This document shows, in pieces, positions 27,961-38,745 of a stretch of DNA of 42,460 nucleotides. Each line of letters starts with the position of its first letter. Position 1 is the first letter of the stretch. A program made the position numbers and the translations under genes. Under the pieces are notes generated by a model. It did no database searches. It worked only from the letters and a program-made list of their open reading frames with translations, and was not told the origin of the DNA. The DNA comes from Dicyema japonicum (taxonomy: Eukaryota; Dicyemida; Rhombozoa; Dicyemidae): contig RDEW01000079.1 in NCBI GenBank assembly GCA_011109175.1, positions 34,986 to 77,445 of the forward strand, given 5' to 3'.

Positions 27961-28430
27961 AATAATATCTTTCTGGGAGTACATATATACAACAGTTATT
28001 GAGTGAGAGGTCTGTCAGATCCGTCAATTGGAAGAGAGGCCGAGGAAAACTATACGAATAAAGAGCCAAAAACAACACAAAGAGTGGATTTGTGTCACAA
28101 TTGAGTACCTTCACCTTACTACATTTTGACAACTCAACTGGGAGAGTGGAAAGCTCTAAAATACTAGAAAAAAGCCCGTCTATTTGTGCTTAGATTTAAT
28201 TCTTCCAGACATTGTAGATTGCATATTGTTGGGGGAATAAATATATTTTGTGGGCATTTTACTGGTGTGAAGTGTGTTAGATGATTGAATCCTGCATCCA
28301 AGTGCTGGATATAGTACCCTGGAATATCTACGAGGGATGGCAGTGTTTCGAGGCACAGTCTATCTATGATGACTTGGTTTATTTGAGGTTTCTTTTGCTT
28401 GAAAGGAAAGCAGAGGAAAAATTTGTTCAT
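27960..28430 (-). pseudogene. Scribble-like LRR protein 5' fragment, copy B
   Basis: From ATG 28430 the blocks MNKFFLCFPFKQKKPQINQV, IQHLDAGFNHLTHF, PPTICNLQCLEELNLSTN, LSTLPVELSKCSKVKVLNC, then DTNPL and PRPLFQLTDLTDLSLNNCC follow the same order as copy A. SKCSKVKVLNCDTNPL has no stop here. The 25-nt GA...AG segment is at 28156-28180. The second segment is 27 nt, GT...AG, at 28050-28076; its removal gives NPL-x-x-FPRPLFQL with the spacing of Scribble. Later repeats and the PDZ domains are missing, with GATATTATTTAAAAA repeats taking their place. LAP proteins act in epithelial polarity at the cell cortex; this fragment is unlikely to. Confidence 0.7.
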
Positions 28431-28519
28431 TTTGTTATTTCTGAAATAATTTAAATAATAAACGCTACACCACAACAACGATATTTTAGATAGCGGGTTT
28501 GTTATATTTATTTAAATTA

Positions 28520-28558
28520 TGTCACGGGTTGGATAATGCCCCGGATTGGATAATGCTC
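28520..28558 (+). mobile_element. Ginger-like left terminus (family 3), copy B
   Basis: Same TGTCAC plus two 17-bp boxes as at 18202-18240, without changes in the boxes. It precedes the copy-B transposase at 28751. Confidence 0.65.
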
Positions 28559-28750
28559 CCTCAACGTTATTTTAAAAAAATAAATATTTTTTCCAATGAA
28601 TTTTTATTAGATTTTGGATTCTCCTAATTATTTTTGTAATTTATTAAAGATTTTTTTTGAATTAATCTCGCGTGCAGACTCGCTTTTGTTATCTAAATTT
28701 TCCAATTTGAAAAAATAATAAGTATTATAGATCAAATATATATTTCAGAA

Positions 28751-30050
28751 ATGGTTTTACTCAACCTTACTAAAAATGAACTTGACGACATCCAAAAAAT
28801 TCAATTAGATGTATTTTTTATTGACTGATTTGAAAAATCTTTAAAAAAAGATACAGAAAATTATCAGAACAGTTAATTTTCGAAGACGAACGAAGGGATA
28901 GTATACATAAAATACAAAAGCCTGAGGTTACGCTTTTTCCCCCAAGAACAAAAGGAACTTAAACTAAAAACTATCGAGCTGATTGTTACATAATCATTTT
29001 AGATTGAACATATGAGGACACATTTTGGAAGAGAGAAGTTGCTTTCGATGCTGAGGAAGGAAATTTAAGCAGTAACCCGAGACGAAATTACTGCTGTGAT
29101 CTCAAAATACGTTCTCTGTCAGGTGCATATGCATTGAATTATTTGTAGTAAAAAAAGTTGATGGCGACTAAGCCAACAATTACTCCTATTATTGCAAGAG
29201 GGCCTAAAGATCGCTATATTGCAGATTGGGTGGATTTAAGAAGGTATGCTAGCCTTAATAGCGATAATGGATGGGTATTCCTCTCTGATTTAATTGTAGT
29301 TGGTTGTGGTTATAGATTCATTTTCCAAATTCGCAGCTGTAAAACTTGCCAGACAGAAATCCGCGGAGGAAATTACGAAAAAATTAAGCAATATTTTTTT
29401 GATGATTGGTCCCCATTAATTCTACAGACGGATAATGGGAAAGAATTTAAGAACAAATGTATGGAAACAATGTGTAATGATTTAAAATCATACACATAAG
29501 TGGACGTCCTAAAGCACCATGGATTCAGAATCAAGTAGAGAGGCAAGTTATTTGTAAATTTATCTTTAGATTCAATCAATCGATCAAAAGCTCCACTAGT
29601 GCGTCAAATGGGTCATTTGGAAGCTATAAGTATTTTTACCAAGAAAGCGTATATAAATATAACATGGCAAAGCATGAAACAACCAAGAGGACACATTTTG
29701 TAGTTTTTATGCGGGGAAATAATCTAATCCCGGAGGAAACAAGATCAGCGTTATTACTATTCGAAGGAAATGAAGTGGAGGAATTAAGTCAATCGGAATT
29801 AATTGGATCGGATTATTTCGAAAACGAGGACGATTATTTGAATCAACAAAGTGTGTATGATAGCCATGTTCTTGTCGGAGAAAAAAATGAAAAGGAGGCC
29901 GAAATGAAGATCTACAAGTAGGAGATAATGTGTTACTCAGACATGATATCGATGCAAATCCGAATAATCGAAAATACCCGTTATATGATCAAATCGATTC
30001 AACTATATACCAAATATCGGAAGTTGCTAAAGATCCGCGAACTTAAGATA
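28751..30050 (+). pseudogene. Ginger-like integrase/transposase, copy B
   Basis: ATG 28751 gives MVLLNLTKNELDDIQKIQLD. Then come a zinc-binding remnant (HMRTHFGREKLLSML), MATKPTITPIIARGPKDRY, ADWVDLRRYASLNSDNGWVF, LILQTDNGKEFKNKCMETMC (second catalytic Asp), MAKHETTKRTHFVVFMRGNN and a tail RKYPLYDQIDSTIYQ. The second Asp block and TDNGKEF are better preserved than in copy A, but the catalytic Glu block (near 29510, CCTAAAGCACCATGG) is frameshifted. Each copy has intact segments that the other lacks. Confidence 0.75.
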
Positions 30051-30384
30051 TGAATGACGATTTATTTAAAAATGTACACAGAAGTCGTCTGAAAAAAGTT
30101 TTAGATAATAAAAATTTTTGAATTTTTTATATTTGTTTTTAAACGGAGAACCTAAAAAAGAAAAATTGGTCATGTGTGTTTTGCCGACTCTTGGTAAAAT
30201 TCATTCAATCAAAAAATTGATAAAAAATATAATAATTCGATTTAATTCCATTATCAAGTTATTTTTAATTAATTATCAGCAAAACAATACAACATATTCA
30301 TTCTCGCGTGTTGTTTTTGCGGTGCTTCTTTCTGTCATTTGTTATTTGCCATTTATCGTTTCTATCTCTAATCTTCATTATCGA

Positions 30385-31108
30385 TGACTCTCTGTTCTGT
30401 TTGTAACACTTTTAACAAAAAGAAGAAAACCATCCGTTGCGACTGCTGTGATGCCAGTTTTTCATCTTTCTTGCATCAAGTTGTCCAAGAAGTCTGCTTC
30501 ATCTCTTACTCGTTGGGTTAGGGCCGAGGCTGGAAAACTGTCTGTCGACGGTCTCCGTCCCATTCACTTAATCGACCTCATTTCCGATACTGCCGAGGCT
30601 GGAAACTGTCTTTCACAATCTATCACCAAGCTATGTAACTTATTTCTCCGTGGGATATATCTGAGCATGCTAGACTGCTTTTCTTCTCTGCGAACCTGAC
30701 AGCATTGGGGAAAAAAAGACGGCGGCATTAGGCTATTGCCGTCGGGAACGTTTTCCGTCGTTTGTTTGCAAAAGTCGGATGCAAGCTGGTAATTCCATCT
30801 ATTAGTGACGAACTCTAGCCCATTCAGTTGGGCGTTGGCGTGTCTGGCGGGTGTGAGGCCTCGGTCCACGCATCCCGGTGTTTTATTGAATCGTCCCGCC
30901 TTTCTGAACAGCCCCGGCTATTATTAAAATTGGACGTTAAGAATGCGTTCAATTCTCTCAACAGAAAGCATCTACTTGAGGTTTGTAAAGACAGAATTCC
31001 TTCATTGCTGCCATTTGTTTTTCTTTCATATGGGTAAACCGAGCCTTTTGGCTGCCGGTGATTCTTTATTTCTTCTTCTTGCGGTGTACAGCAAGGTGAC
31101 CCTTTGGG
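30385..31108 (+). pseudogene. RLE retrotransposon: PHD finger and RT first half, copy B
   Basis: The same layout as 20090-20804: PHD finger (CSVCNTFNKKKKTIRCDCC, with the fourth ligand region DASF shifted by one inserted T), then LSVDGLRPIHLIDLISDTAE, a GGIxxLLPSG segment frameshifted relative to copy A, LGVGVSGGCEASVHASR, LLKLDVKNAFNSLN and GDPLG. The Ginger-like element cuts it at the same base as in copy A, so that insertion predates the duplication. Confidence 0.7.
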
Positions 31109-31113
31109 TATTA

Positions 31114-31448
31114 TGTGACATGGGCAGCGCGTTACGCATGGGCCGCGCGTTACATTTTTTGACATTGATACTGTCAAATTAGAATTCTTTGATTAGCCGA
31201 AATTTTTATAGTGACAAAAATATATTAAATTAAATCGATTTCAAACATGTTAAATTATCTTTAATTTATTAATGTTACAATTATTAAGATTTAAATTTTT
31301 TAACTTCGCAAAACCTACATTTCTAGCGGTCTTGTTTATCTTGTTGTATCTTTTTGTATTCGAATATGAGTTAGATCTTGTTTATCTTGTTGTAAGGAGA
31401 TCTTACAAAGGTTTTGTAAAAGACATTATCGAATATGAGATTTTAAAG
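31114..31448 (+). mobile_element. Left end of the Ginger-like element, copy B (truncated)
   Basis: TGTGACATGGGC and the paired 18-bp boxes are present from 31114, preceded by the same TATTA. The match to copy A stops at the N at 31449. A roughly 40-bp extra segment near 31345-31390, containing a second TTATCTTGTTGTA copy, distinguishes it. Confidence 0.75.
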
Positions 31449-31449
31449 N
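31449..31449. other. Ambiguous base (N) at a homology breakpoint
   Basis: The only non-ACGT base in the window. Sequence to its left matches copy A up to 21110; sequence to its right does not. This could be an assembly join or a real breakpoint. Confidence 0.9.
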
Positions 31450-31940
31450 GAGTGTGGGTCACAAAGGACTTCCATTTGGTCGTCAATAGAAGGAATATAT
31501 TGAAGGCTTTTGAGGACCAGACAGTAATGCTAATCATATATTCCACAATCATTATATTAGGAGTTATTTTGATTACGCACACCTTTTCAAAGTAAGCAAT
31601 TCTCTGGGTTATTAAATAGAAAATTCCCGATAACGTATCAGGAAATAGTCTGTGGAATAAATAGATTTGTATTAAATATTTATCGACTATTTATGGCATG
31701 TAAAAAGTTTATTACAAGAAAAAAGTCGAAACAAAAAAAGATATAATAACATTTTCAAAAAATATATACTTTACTTAAATTAACAAGCTAAATAAGTACT
31801 AATTGCGTACCAAAAAATTAATTTTAACCTTGAGTAAGGCACTTACCTGCCTCTGGCTTTCCGGTAGTGCTGCTTTTTTTTAACCTTGAGTAAAACATAG
31901 TATTCCTTTACTTCGAGGAGAATTTCTCATGTACAAGTTC
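31450..31940. other. Spacer, no recognised gene
   Basis: A 47-codon stretch after the N has a hydrophobic end (MLIIYSTIIILGVILI), but no start codon or family match is visible. The rest is AT-rich without recognisable structure. Confidence 0.4.
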
Positions 31941-33231
31941 CAGGGTTGTTAAAAATCATGATTTTTATTAAAAAAATCAGATTTTTTTGATTTAAACATG
32001 ATTTTTTGATTTAAATCAGATTTTTATTCATTTTTGTCTAAAGCGACAGCAATTGGTTTAATCAGCAGCAAATATTCTTCAACACGACGTTTTAGGCAAA
32101 TGTTTTGGACTTTGGAAGTAATATCTGTATCAATATCGGATCTATGTTCTTCACAAATTCTCAAAATTGTAGACCAATTATCCAGATAAGATTCAAAACA
32201 ATCTGATAAAGTGTTCCAGCGAACATCAATCGGAAGAACAAGTTTTTTTCCTCCAGCAAATTTGTACCATGCAGCTGGAAGATGACATTTCGAAAGTATT
32301 TATTTATTTTTACGATGGTTTCTTTAACGTCAGCTACTTCTACATCTTTTGCAAGAAGGTTGAGATAATGTGCCGAGGAACCATATGTAATAATTTAAAT
32401 ATCATCTTGCATCATTATCCGCCTCATTTTAGCCATGTAGCAAGCATTGTCCGTCACAAGACTCCCGATTTTACATCCAAACCGTGCTGCGGACTTGGCA
32501 AAATCTAATGCAACAGATTGAAGATATTCCGTAGTGTGTCTGTGTCCAGAGGTGTCTACAGTGTCAATTAGATAGCTTTCTCCATCCAATGTTTCAACCG
32601 AAACACAAATAACAGGTTCATTATGAATGTTACTCCACCCGTCCAACATCATATACACTGTCTTGTCCTGGAGTCTTTGCCAAGTCTTCATGTATTTGGT
32701 CGTACACACGATCGAGCAATGGACCATCAATTTGATGACGAGAGGGTAAGCGATACCCAGGAAGAAGCATTTGGACGAATTTGAACAAATTCCGGATGTT
32801 CTACAGCAGCAAAAGGAGTGTTACTAAAATATATGTATATAGCGAGTTGCATATATCAAATTTTTTTCGATAACGTCGTCGTAGTAACGAAATTGATTAA
32901 TGATTGGTCCTCATCCTCAGGGGAATTCGCTGATCCACTTTCACTTTCGACGGATTTTCAGGATATCAAATTAGTTCGCATAACAAATAATGCTGCCTCA
33001 TCCGAGATACGTGACCTTGTTCCTCCTTCCCGCAATTACGGCATCTGGCTCGACTGCCAGTCTTTCCAAGAATAATGTTTATCGAAGTGAACCCACAAGG
33101 AATCACGCTTTCTACCAGACATTTAATCATTAAAAATTTCTACCAACAATGATTTTTTTGATTTTTTTAATGATTTAAATCACTGATTTTTTTTGTGATT
33201 AAAATCAAATGATTTAAATCAAACAACCCTG
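31941..33231 (-). mobile_element. hAT transposon with intact ends and 8-bp target duplication
   Basis: The element begins CAGGGTTGTT (31941) and ends AACAACCCTG (33231), flanked on both sides by ACAAGTTC (31933-31940 and 33232-33239), the 8-bp duplication expected of hAT elements. Both sub-terminal regions are dense in ATGATTT/AAATCA motifs that can pair with each other. The size, 1291 bp, and the missing dimerisation domain show that it is an internally deleted, non-autonomous copy. Confidence 0.9.
32035..33095 (-). pseudogene. hAT transposase, BED finger and DUF659-like part
   Basis: Reading leftward: RDSLWVHFDK, then after a slip RARCRNCGKEEQGHVSRMRQ with HYLLCEL (BED zinc finger: CxxC, then His/Cys), a gap, KTVYMMLDGWSNIHNEPVIC, HRHTTEYLQSVALDFAKSAA, GSLVTDNACYMAKMRRIM, AHYLNLLAKDVEV, and LPIDVRWNTLSDCFESYLDN to a stop at about 32035. 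The LDGWSN...VTDNAxNM...RWNT order is that of DUF659-type hAT transposases. The C-terminal dimerisation block (SxxERxFS type) is absent, so the protein could not assemble normally. Confidence 0.75.
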
Positions 33232-33500
33232 ACAAGTTCCAGAGAAGACTCAATAAAGTCTGCGTTATTCTCCGTTAAACAATTAAAAAGTATTGAATGC
33301 AACGACTTTCTTTTACTCATTACAATTTTTACAGTCAGGTTTTGTTCACAGTTAGGGTATTCTACAATTGTGGCCATATTTTTGTTGACTTATTAAAACC
33401 CGTAGAATACTCGCTCCATGGTCTTTAATCAATCAGAGATTCACGGCTTGGACCATTCTGCTCTTTTGGTGGATTATGGCACGTCTCCTGAAGCAAAGAT

Positions 33501-33540
33501 TACTGGCTTGTTAAAAATTTTACTGGCTTGTTAAAAATTT
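33501..33540 (+). repeat. 20-bp perfect tandem duplication
   Basis: TACTGGCTTGTTAAAAATTT is repeated twice without change, inside the decayed N-terminal part of the Ginger-like gene at 33605. Confidence 0.9.
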
Positions 33541-33604
33541 GGAACTAGAAGATATTCCGAAATAAATCGATCAAACTCCTGGGTAAACTTCAATAATTAT
33601 TTAT

Positions 33605-33880
33605 ACGAAGATTCTAGTGGTCGTTGATTCATTTACTAAGTATGCTGTTGTGGAACTAGCAAAGAATAAAAGTGCATTGGAGATTTCATCTCTACTTGAG
33701 AACATATTTTACGTAATTGGAGTTTCGCAATTCTGAAAACCGTTATTTTTCAAACTGATAACGGAAGGGAGTTTCGCAAGTCTGAAATGGATAAGCTCTG
33801 TAAATTTTTTAAAATAAATAATATCTGTGGAAGACTTAGAGCACCATGGGTACAAGGACAAGTTGAAAGGTTCATTTTAA
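33605..33880 (+). pseudogene. Ginger-like integrase core fragment
   Basis: Readable blocks are VVDSFTKYAVVELAKNKSAL with EISSLLENIF (first Asp), QTDNGREFRKSEMDKLCKFF (second Asp, after a frame slip) and CGRLRAPWVQGQVER (Glu). The triad is complete but split over frames with a stop near 33738. It is followed 600 bp later by a Ginger-like right end at 34480-34519, the likely end of this element. No left end was found, possibly because it was lost when the hAT at 31941 and other rearrangements occurred. Confidence 0.7.
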
Positions 33881-33899
33881 AGCTATAATAAAAAGCTTC

Positions 33900-34479
33900 G
33901 AGACTTGCTAAAATTTTAAAATAAATAGTTGACACATTTTACTTTTTTATTAATGTCGTTTACGGGGTTTTGTAATTAATTTTAAATAAAACTGTTATTA
34001 TAACTGTTATTTAGAGTTGCTTTTAACACTAGAAATTGTAATAAAAAAGTATTAAAAATCGTATTAATCATAAAATCAGAGTCAAATACACTGCGCCGCA
34101 GGCCGCATAGGGAACAGTATCAAATTGACTTTCAACAATTAGGGTTTGGTTAGGGTCGTCTTTCGAAATCGAGTTAGGATATTCAAAATTTAAAAGTTTA
34201 CACTTAAAACTTATTAGTTTTCGATTTTAGATAATTTTTTACAAATAAAATTGATTTTTTTTAATGAAAAATGATTATTTAAAATGGAAGAACTCTAAAT
34301 ATAATAAACAATATGATAATTAATCAATAATTTTTAAAAATAAGGTTAGGTTTGATTTGTTGTCTATCTTAGTTTTCCAGAATTCATTAAAACCATCAAA
34401 AATAGGTTTAAAATTGGACTTAGAAAAAAGTAGGATACTTTTTATATGGAAGTAATTGATATTAATGCGATTTTGATGC
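33900..34479. other. AT-rich 3' region of the Ginger-like element
   Basis: No gene is recognised. The sequence between the integrase fragment and the right terminus is AT-rich with short homopolymers, as expected for element 3' non-coding DNA. Confidence 0.4.
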
Positions 34480-34519
34480 GGTCCATTAATATGCCGGGTC
34501 CATTAATGAGCCGGTCACA
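34480..34519. mobile_element. Ginger-like right terminus (family 5)
   Basis: Two tandem 17-bp boxes, GGTCCATTAATATGCCG (34480-34496) and GGTCCATTAATGAGCCG (34497-34513; 15 of 17 identical), are followed by GTCACA (34514-34519). The next three bases lead straight into the TA target of the Tigger element at 34525. Confidence 0.65.
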
Positions 34520-34524
34520 TTATA

Positions 34525-36323
34525 CAGTGAAACCTCTCAAATTGGCCATTTTTTTTTAAAATGCTTAAGAATACCTCCAGTTTCTTAAGAATTGGCCAAT
34601 TCTTAAATTGGCCACAATTTTTAAAATAATTTCTCTAAAATTTATTATTTAAATAAATTTATTTTAAAATGCCGTCACGTAATCCACGTGGGATTTATGT
34701 CCGCCTTTCTGCAAAGCAAAAACTTATGATTTTGAAGTATAAAGAAGAAAATAATAGCGTTTCATGTAAGAATATGGCCGAAAGGTTCTCTTATTTGTTT
34801 GGGAAAACAATATCGCGGAAAACAATCAACAATATTTTACTAAAGAAAGACTCGAATGTTGATGATTTAAAAAATTGTAAAGCTTCAACAAGACAATCCA
34901 ACGTCTTAAATTCCCCGTTCTTGATGAGAAACTAGTTGAATGGATGGACTTAATTGAATCTAAAAGTAACAATAATTATAAATTTCAGGTGGTTTTATAA
35001 CTGATGCTTGATTTCAAGTAAGGCTAGTCTATTTGCTAAAGAATTGCAGATTGAAAACTTTAGAAATTCCAATGGATTTCTTCAAAAGTTCAAACAGAGG
35101 CATGGGTTTAGAATGCAAAAGTTACACGGAGAAATGCAAACGGATAAACGCCCAGACATAGATTCTTTTCTGAAGAGTTTTCTGGAAGTTTCAAAATCGT
35201 ACACGGATGATCAAATTTATAACTTGGACGAAACTGGACTTTATTACAAGTTGATTCCCTCGAAAAGCATATGTAAATCCCGATTTAATGGATATAAAAA
35301 TGTTACCGATCGAGTTTCCCTTATGTTATGTTCAAACATGACGGGAAGACATAAGTTAATGCCCGTAATGATAGGAAAGTATAACATGCCAAGATGCTTC
35401 AAAAACTACAACTGGAAGTGCAGTGTATCATATTACAGCTCGAAACGGGCTTGGATGACAGGCTCGATTTTTATGAGTTGGCTAATTGACTTTGATAGAA
35501 AACTCAAAATTGAAAAAAAAATTTTATTACTAATCGACCATTGCCCTGCTCATTGCGTTCCGCAAAATTTAGAAAATATTGAAATAATGTTTTTACCGAA
35601 AAATAGTACCGGTTTACTTCAGCCCATGGACATTGGAATAATCAGAACGTTCAAAGCTTATTTTAATCGATATAAACTTTCTTATTTGACTGAATTATTG
35701 GAAATCGACAAAATTTCAGTTTACGAATCATATAAAAGGTTGACTTTGAAGGATACCGTTTTGTTTGTAAAAATGGCATGGGAGGATGTTTCTGAGGAAA
35801 CCTCAACAACTGCTTTAAAAAGTTCCAACGACCGCATGAAATAGATGAGATTGTTGAAATTAGAGAACCTGATATATCAAAACAGATATTTTCGACCCGC
35901 TTAAATTTGAAGAATTTTGGACATTGAGTACGTAGAAAATGATGCGATCGAAGAGGAAAACAAAGATGGTAAAGAGATTCTTGAAGAGAATATAGAAGAT
36001 GTAGAATTAGAAAGTATTGATTTGATATCTCCAAATAAAAATAAATTTTTGGAAGAGTTGAACATGATCGAGAAAAAGCTTTTAAGTAACATTGAGAACG
36101 AACATGATGTTATGTTAATCACTGCTATAAGAAGATACAAACAAAACCAAGTAATTCAGAAGCAAAGGCAGCAAGGGATCGAATACTACTTTCAGAAAGT
36201 TCAACAAACTAAGGAAATTTAACTTTTAATTGACATCTATTTCAGTTATTTTTATTGATTTTACTCTCAAATTGGCCACGAAATTAGAGGAACCAAAAAT
36301 GGCCAATTTGGGAGGGTACACTG
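34525..36323 (+). mobile_element. Near full-length Tigger/pogo transposon 2
   Basis: The left end reads CAGTGAAACCTCTCAAATTG (34525) and the right end reads ATTTGGGAGGGTACACTG (to 36323), an imperfect inverted repeat. TA lies on both sides (34523-34524 and 36324-36325), the canonical target of this superfamily. The 1799-bp element contains one transposase gene with only a few single-base slips and one 23-nt intron, so it is the youngest-looking element in the window. Confidence 0.9.
34669..36222 (+). pseudogene. Tigger/pogo-like transposase 2, one mini-intron
   Basis: ATG 34669 starts MPSRNPRGIYVRLSAKQKLM, a CENP-B-like N-terminal helix-turn-helix. A one-base loss near 34909 precedes LDEKLVEWMDLIESK. 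A 23-nt GT...AG intron at 34966-34988 joins this to SGFITDA. After another slip the second DNA-binding region (SKASLFAKELQIENFRNSNG, FLQKFKQRHGF) and catalytic core follow: YNLDETGLYYKLIPSKS, LMLCSNMTGRHKLMPVMIGK, ILLLIDHCPAHC and LLQPMDIGIIRTFKAYFNRY. All three catalytic Asp residues are in place, in one open frame of 278 codons. A slip near 35815 leads to an acidic tail ending at 36222. Three or four single-base changes separate it from a continuous gene. Confidence 0.85.
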
Positions 36324-36339
36324 TATTTATCAAATTTCA

Positions 36340-37301
36340 AAGAAAAAGGAAAATTTGAATTTGAATCATTTTTTTGTCGAGGAGTGTATGTTTTCATATT
36401 CCGGAACATCAGTCGGATTCGTAGAAAGAATATTCACAAAATGCGTCATATTTCCTTTTTGTAACTGTAATTCCCACAACTTCAATTTATTTTCAAAAGC
36501 AATGATTTCGGCATACATTTGGTGTATAAATTTATTACTTCCCTGCAGTTTCAAATTTAAGTCAGTAGATGTGATGTTATGTCTACCAAAAATGCCAATT
36601 TGGAAATATTAATAGTATTTCGGAAATATGAAGCATCATAATTCTTTTCCTCAAGAAAAATTATGACATCTCCCGTATTTGAAAAAGCCTTTTGAGCATT
36701 GATCCTCTACTAAGCCATCTGGCATTACAAAAATATAAAAGATCCCCATATTCTGCTTCAGCGTCGATTGAAAATTGCCTAAACTGCCGATGATTCAAGC
36801 CACGGGATAAAAAAAATTTACTGAATTAACAACAGCATCCATTGTCTCGCGTAATTTGACTGATTTGGCAACTAACGCCTCTTGATGAATAATACAGTGA
36901 ATCTTGACCAAATTGTGCTCAATTCCAAATTTTTCCATTTCATTTTGGAGTAATATAATAGTTCCCTTTTTGTTCCCAACCATAGATGGAGCCCCATCTG
37001 TTGTAATTCCAACTAATTTTGAAAGCGGGAGATTTGATTCATTAAATGCAGGAAAATGTCGGTTCCTGTCACTGTACCCATCATTGGAATGACTTTGACA
37101 AATTCTTCAAAAATTTGGAATGTTTCAGTTATCCCTCGAACAAATACGACAAGTTGAGAAGTATCTCTTCTGTCAGTACTAGTATCCAATGCGATAGAAA
37201 AATATTTAAATTCCCAAGACGTTTTTAAAGAGAGATTTAAATCGAATGACATTTCTTCTACTCTTTTTGTCACCGATCTTGAAGATAAGGAAATAAACAG
37301 A
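36340..37301 (-). pseudogene. hAT transposase (GTF2IRD2/ZBED5 type), middle part
   Basis: Reading leftward: VTKRVEEMSFDLNLSLKTSW, FSIALDTSTDRRDTSQLVVF with VRGI, a KLVGITTDGAPSMVGNKKG stretch, HCIIHQEALVAKSVKLRETM, RGLNHRQFRQFSIDAEAEYG, ARWLSRGSMLKR and LKLQGSNKFIHQMYAEIIAF with HFVNIL. This is the RNase-H-like core of the hAT family that also gave rise to GTF2IRD2 and ZBED5. Several frameshifts are present. The gene continues on the other side of the Tigger inserted at 37304 (see 40463-40710). The dimerisation block, which should follow to the left, is missing at the junction with the Tigger at 36323. Confidence 0.8.
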
Positions 37302-38745
37302 TACGGTCAAACCTCTAAATTTCGCCACGATTTGGTTGGTCCCAAAAAATGGCGAGATTTAGAATTTGGCGAGCAATAGAGGTTTTGCACTTCTGGTTTT
37401 ACCAAAAATTGAAAATTATATACGTTATGATTAATGATTTAAAAATTTAAAATTGTAAAAATTTAAGAAATTCTCAAATTGTTTAAACAAATTAATGAAA
37501 TAATCATCAATAGTTTTTTCCTTCATAGTTAAGTTTCTGATCATGTTGTTAATTGATTCAAGTGAATGTATATCAAAATTTTCATTTTGATAATAAAATT
37601 TCTTTAATTTATTTAACATTTTCAACGCCTCTTCTGAATTAATAACTCATTTTCTTGGTTATTTTTTGGATAACGTAAAATAGGTTGATTTGACTCATGT
37701 GTGAGAAATTTTTCAACTTAATCCATATCAGTGAAACTATAATCAATAAATCCCGTTTGTTCTATCGGATCCAGAATTTTATGCTTCGTGATCATTTTAT
37801 CGTAGATCTCAATCCTTAAATCCGTTTCTTGCTTCTTATTTTCACAAGTAATCCAATTAGCATGCTTAAAACAATCCGCAATTGTTTTTGAATACCATTT
37901 TTCCATTGAAAATGCATAAACAGAAGGCCATATTTTAAATTCAGTTCCTTATGTGAATTGAATAGATCAGTTCCATTGTCAACTTTGTCTTACATGGCCT
38001 CAAAGTTAAATTTGTTAAAATTTGCTTTAAATTAGCGGATGATTTTTTGATCCATAGGTTGTAAAATTGTGGTCGCTTTTGCAGAAAAGTATAGCAGTTC
38101 GATTGATACTAAATTCGAATAAATTTTATGTGAAAGGCATTGATCCACAACAAGCAGAATTTTTGTTTTTTTCTTTTGAAGATGACGATCCCAAAAGAAG
38201 CCATTTGTTAAAAATTTTGCTAGTCATCCACGCCCTTTTAGAATGTCTATAATCAATATATTTTTCAAAATTAAAATTCTTAAAGCATTTATGTCTCTTA
38301 AATTTTCCAATAATCAATGGAATTTTTTTGTCTGTCCCAGTCATATTCGTGCAAAGCAACAAAGAAAATCTAAAATATAAGAAATAAAATAAACCGGTTC
38401 TTTAGCATCTTTTTCCCTGGGCGATTTTTTGACAAACACTTTTTGAAGAGATATTTTTGTAGAATGTTCCTGTTTCATCTGCATTATAAATCTTTTCAGG
38501 TCCATATTCATGCAATTTTGCAAATTACTGAAATAAAAGAATTTATTTCGTTTGCAAAGTTTACGTTAGTCGTATAAGACTCTCCGTAAAAAGTTCTTAA
38601 CTTTATATTGTCCCGTTTCTTGAATTTAGAAAGCCAATTATTGCTAGCCTTGAAATCAGTAATTCCGTGTAAATCGGCGACTTTTTTTGCTTTCAAAGAA
38701 GAATTGTCGTCCAAGAATCCGCCACGAAGCTCGATATGTTCCAAC

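Larger units (their letters stand above)
24209..31448 (+). repeat. Large direct duplication, copy B
   Basis: Colinear with 15312 to about 21110. The match begins at TTGATTGGTAGGCCCCATAA and ends exactly at the ambiguous base 31449. Different lesions in the two copies (for example SKCS*VKV in A versus SKCSKVKV in B, and a missing base in DGLRPI-flanking sequence) show that they have been separate for some time, but overall similarity is high. Confidence 0.85.
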
